Assembly: GCF_004563925.1 (NCBI RefSeq)
Contig: NZ_SPNJ01000003.1
Span: 620,001-684,000, forward strand
Source of the DNA: Herbaspirillum sp. 3R11
GTDB lineage: Bacteria > Pseudomonadota > Gammaproteobacteria > Burkholderiales > Burkholderiaceae_D
Length of the DNA stretch: 64,000 nt
Direction of reading: 5' to 3'
Below, piece by piece: positions 62,475 through 64,000 of the stretch (position 1 is the stretch's first letter; the number at the start of each line of letters is the position of its first letter). The notes under the pieces were generated by a model. It had not been told where the DNA came from. It ran no database searches and worked only from the letters and a program-made list of their open reading frames with translations. The position numbers were made by a program, and so were the translations under genes.

Positions 62475-62500
62475 AAAAAGGACGCCGGAGCGTCCTTTTT
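62475..62500. terminator. bidirectional-looking terminator downstream of ilvC
   Basis: AAAAAGGACGC (62475-62485) pairs over 11 bp with GCGTCCTTTTT (62490-62500) around CGGA. On the minus strand it ends the ilvC transcript, after passing the duplicated ilvC end and hairpins. Confidence 0.92.
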
Positions 62501-62519
62501 CTCATCGACAAATAGTCGA

Positions 62520-62564
62520 TTAGTTTTTGGTTTGATCAACCAGTTTGTTAGCCTTGATCCACGG
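62520..62564 (-). pseudogene. fragment duplicating the last codons of ilvC
   Basis: Read on the minus strand this segment encodes [14 protein letters not shown] followed by TAA; the intact ilvC ends [17 protein letters not shown]. Over 47 bases 10 differ and most changes are synonymous, so the copy was under coding selection before it became a remnant, or was acquired from a related genome. It has no upstream reading frame and lies 105 bases beyond the ilvC stop. Confidence 0.85.
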
Positions 62565-62636
62565 CAGGCTGGACGGGGTTTCGCAAAGCAATGCTTTGCG
62601 CCGTCCTGCCCAGGGCACGCATGCTTGCGTGTCCTG
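62563..62636. repeat. two strong hairpins between ilvC and its duplicated end
   Basis: First: GGCA...GGACGG (62563-62576) pairs with CCGTCC-TGCC (62601-62610), with an inner stem GCAAAGC (62583-62589)/GCTTTGC (62593-62599). Second: CAGGGCACGCA (62611-62621) pairs with TGCGTGTCCTG (62626-62636) around TGCT. Neither has a T run. They resemble REP/BIME-like units. Confidence 0.7.
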
Positions 62637-62669
62637 AGATGATGCCCACGATCGCGGTCCGTGGTCGTA

Positions 62670-63770
<1,101 letters not shown>

Positions 63771-64000
63771 TCAGGCCGCGTACGACGCGAAATGCGTCGG
63801 CATGGCCTGGTCGCGCACGTGCGGAATATCCAGCTGGCGCAATTTGCGATACAGCGAGGCGCGGCACATTCCCAGTTGCCGCGAAGCGGCTGAGATGTTC
63901 CAGCGACTGCCGACCAGCGCATCGATAACGCGCGTGCGCTCGTCCCCGAGCGGGCCGCCTGATGGGCGCGGGAGGATATCGGCAGCACCGGCTTGTGGCA
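63771..64000 (-). CDS. Fis-type C-terminal end of a sigma-54-type activator
   Basis: Partial: the frame enters from the right edge and stops at the TGA complement 63771-63773. The visible 75 residues end in a Fis-family helix-turn-helix: RTRVIDALVGSRWNISAASR then QLGMCRASLYRKLRQLDI, with a tail PHVRDQAMPTHFASYAA. This ending is typical of AcoR-like or NtrC-like sigma-54 activators, but the ATPase domain lies outside the window, so the class is an inference. It is on the same strand as ilvC, 84 bases upstream, with no terminator between. Confidence 0.75.
   Translation of the reverse strand, partial: PQAGAADILPRPSGGPLGDERTRVIDALVGSRWNISAASRQLGMCRASLYRKLRQLDIPHVRDQAMPTHFASYAA

Overview
The window looks like a chromosomal segment of a betaproteobacterium of the Oxalobacteraceae, most like Herbaspirillum. 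This rests on the GC-rich coding bias, the betaproteobacterial porins, and housekeeping blocks (queA-tgt, yajC-secD-secF, recG, oxyR, ubiA, proC-yggS-pilT, ilvC) mixed with many sugar-acid and carboxylate catabolic genes. No rRNA, tRNA, CRISPR array, phage gene or intact insertion sequence was seen. The genus is an inference.

Left part (1-28.0 kb) is almost entirely catabolic. It opens with the end of a D-xylose oxidation (Weimberg-type) operon, xylX-xylB-xylC-xylD, with overlapping start and stop codons. Next come an Old Yellow Enzyme behind a NemR-box-like operator, a DUF3311/sodium-solute symporter pair, and a LysR gene divergent from a DUF485/acetate-type symporter/nitrilase operon. An acid-sugar locus follows (MFS permease, DapA-like lyase, LysR regulator, enolase-superfamily dehydratase) with a porin next to it. 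An L-idonate/gluconate operon (gntP, FGGY gluconokinase, idnO, idnD) is divergent from its LacI-type regulator. A gamma-glutamyltransferase and a stand-alone HipA-like (YjjJ/HipH type) kinase close this part.

Middle part (28.1-46 kb) holds tcdA and the secretion genes yajC-secD-secF. An acyl-CoA synthetase, a second porin and a GntR/FCD-regulated D-mannonate dehydratase-KDG kinase unit lie between yajC and tgt-queA. In many proteobacteria tgt and yajC are neighbours, so this looks like an insertion into a conserved operon. recG, a DUF4153 membrane protein and a cytochrome c follow.

Right part (46-64 kb) has oxyR, a group of small stress or detoxification genes (glyoxalase fold, YfcF-like GST, orphan TRAP binding protein, NTF2-like protein), an orphan cheD, a LysR/RidA pair and a glycerol-3-phosphate ABC transporter operon (ugpBAEC). 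It then returns to housekeeping: ubiA, a degenerate LytM factor, proC, yggS, pilT, glutathione peroxidase, GST and ilvC. A Fis-type regulator is cut by the right edge.

The most unusual non-coding signals are a diverged duplicate of the last 15 codons of ilvC, separated from the gene by two strong hairpins; a ~148 bp near-palindromic element that reaches the secF stop codon; two nearly identical 19-bp sites that may tie the acid-sugar locus into one regulon; three TTGGT-N3-ACCAA sites before the mannonate dehydratase; and a terminator-like hairpin in the leader of the Old Yellow Enzyme gene.
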